Source of the DNA: Reinekea forsetii
GTDB lineage: Bacteria > Pseudomonadota > Gammaproteobacteria > Pseudomonadales > Natronospirillaceae
Length of the DNA stretch: 64,000 nucleotides
Assembly (NCBI RefSeq): GCF_002795845.1
Contig: NZ_CP011797.1
Span: 2,317,501 to 2,381,500 of the forward strand
Direction: 5' to 3'
The translations under genes and the position numbers were made by a program. Below are positions 63,468 to 64,000 of the stretch, in pieces. Below the pieces are notes generated by a model, which was given only the letters and a program-made list of their open reading frames with translations, was not told the origin of the DNA and ran no database searches. Within the stretch, counting starts at the first letter, position 1. Each line of letters opens with the position of its first letter.

Positions 63468-63719
63468 TCAGGCTTGGGCTTTCTTAAACTCTTTAAGCAA
63501 ATGGGCGACACGATCAGAAGCCTGTGCACCCTTGCTTACCCAATAGTCAACACGATCTAGGCTAACGCGAATGCGCTCTTCTTGACCACGGGCTACTGGG
63601 TTAAAGAAACCAACACGCTCAATAAAACGTCCATCACGGGCGTTTCGGCTGTCGGCTACAGATAGATGATAAAACGGGCGTTTCTTAGACCCGCCACGTG
63701 AAAGTCGAATGACTACCAT
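63468..63719 (-). CDS. rpsP: Ribosomal protein S16 (bS16)
   Basis: 83-residue small-subunit protein starting [19 protein letters not shown], diagnostic of bS16. A good TAGGAGAACG ribosome-binding site precedes the ATG. First gene of the operon. Confidence 0.98.
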   Translation of the reverse strand: MVVIRLSRGGSKKRPFYHLSVADSRNARDGRFIERVGFFNPVARGQEERIRVSLDRVDYWVSKGAQASDRVAHLLKEFKKAQA

Positions 63720-63842
63720 CGCGTTCTCCTAGTTGGGCAAGCTTTAAAATCACCTGCCATTTTGGAATGTTAAAGGGGTTACCTTTATTCAGTGTCCAAA
63801 GTTTAAATTACCCGAGCAAAACTCGGAAATTAGCGCCGGCGA

Positions 63843-63870
63843 AGTATACGGAATACCCCCAATATTACAA
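63843..63870 (-). promoter_or_regulatory. Candidate promoter of the rpsP operon
   Basis: On the minus strand TTGTAA (63865-63870) and TATACT (63843-63848) with 16-bp spacing, followed by a GC-rich discriminator TCGCCGGCGC as in growth-controlled promoters. The leader to rpsP would be about 115 bases. Confidence 0.55.
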
Positions 63871-63949
63871 GGATAACAGTGGACTGGGGCAAATAAGGCT
63901 CAGACGTGGCGCCGTGGGGGCTGTTTTTTGGCTCCGGCGTCGGGCCATT

Positions 63950-63970
63950 AAAAAAGGCGCCCTAGGCGCC
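63950..63970 (-). terminator. Intrinsic terminator of a gene beyond the right edge
   Basis: GGCGCC (63956-63961) and GGCGCC (63965-63970) form a 6-bp GC stem with a 3-base loop; read on the minus strand it runs into TTTTTT. It should end the transcript coming from the right; by the usual order the gene there is ffh, which is not in view. Confidence 0.8.
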
Positions 63971-64000
63971 CTATTTGGATCTGCAGTCTTAGAACGGCGA

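Overview
The window looks like a chromosomal segment of a polarly flagellated, probably marine gammaproteobacterium. The gene orders flhA-flhF-fleN-fliA-cheYZAB-motCD-parC-parP-cheW, rssB-rssC, gpsA-sixA and rpsP-rimM-trmD-rplS are those of Pseudomonas and Oceanospirillales-type bacteria. Proteins are closest in style to that group (my recollection of family members, no search was run). I see no integrase, transposase, phage block or CRISPR array; this is mostly core genome with a small sugar-utilisation insert.

Layout. 67-1206 is a cation diffusion facilitator gene on the + strand. From about 1270 to 9500 the minus strand carries aroC, prmB, two alpha/beta hydrolases, sixA, a DUF4389 membrane protein, gpsA, the RssC/RssB regulatory pair and mlaA. 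From 9477 to 24124 (minus strand, read right to left) lies the flagellar regulation and chemotaxis locus: flhA, flhF, fleN, fliA, a 465-bp gap with a 22-bp tandem repeat, then cheY, cheZ, cheA, cheB, motC, motD, parC, a small unnamed gene, parP, cheW and a DUF2802 gene. A well-matched sigma-54 promoter sits in front of flhA. The ParC/ParP genes and a repeated motif in the CheA linker suggest polar positioning of the chemoreceptor arrays.

24307-36652 holds carbohydrate and lipid genes: a GH31 alpha-glucosidase, an acyl-CoA synthetase, an OmpA-like protein, tRNA-Glu, a cyclic-nucleotide-binding protein, a dCMP deaminase, and a plus-strand alpha-galactoside operon (two ABC permeases, GH36 alpha-galactosidase, solute-binding protein) under a promoter overlapped by LacI-type AACGTT sites. 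No ABC ATPase and no LacI-family regulator is encoded nearby. A Gfo/Idh/MocA oxidoreductase and a QTMAN-like glycosyltransferase follow.

39181-53385 is housekeeping: pyrC, uvrB, an aromatic/aspartate aminotransferase, a divergent pseudouridine synthase, the TIGR03545/TIGR03546 pair, tcdA, a PatB-type C-S lyase, DUF3820, a YgjP-type metalloprotein and a PhoPQ-like two-component system with a PepSY protein. A 679-bp gap (53386-54064) contains DnaA-box-like sequences beside an AT-rich palindrome. The right end is lysS, prfB with its intact programmed frameshift, recJ, thrC, hom, and the rpsP-rimM-trmD-rplS operon.

The least explained items are the tandem repeat between fliA and cheY and its motif recurring 8 kb away, the small gene between parC and parP that shares the ParP N-terminal motif, the triple motif in CheA, the DnaA-box cluster, and the QTMAN-like glycosyltransferase.
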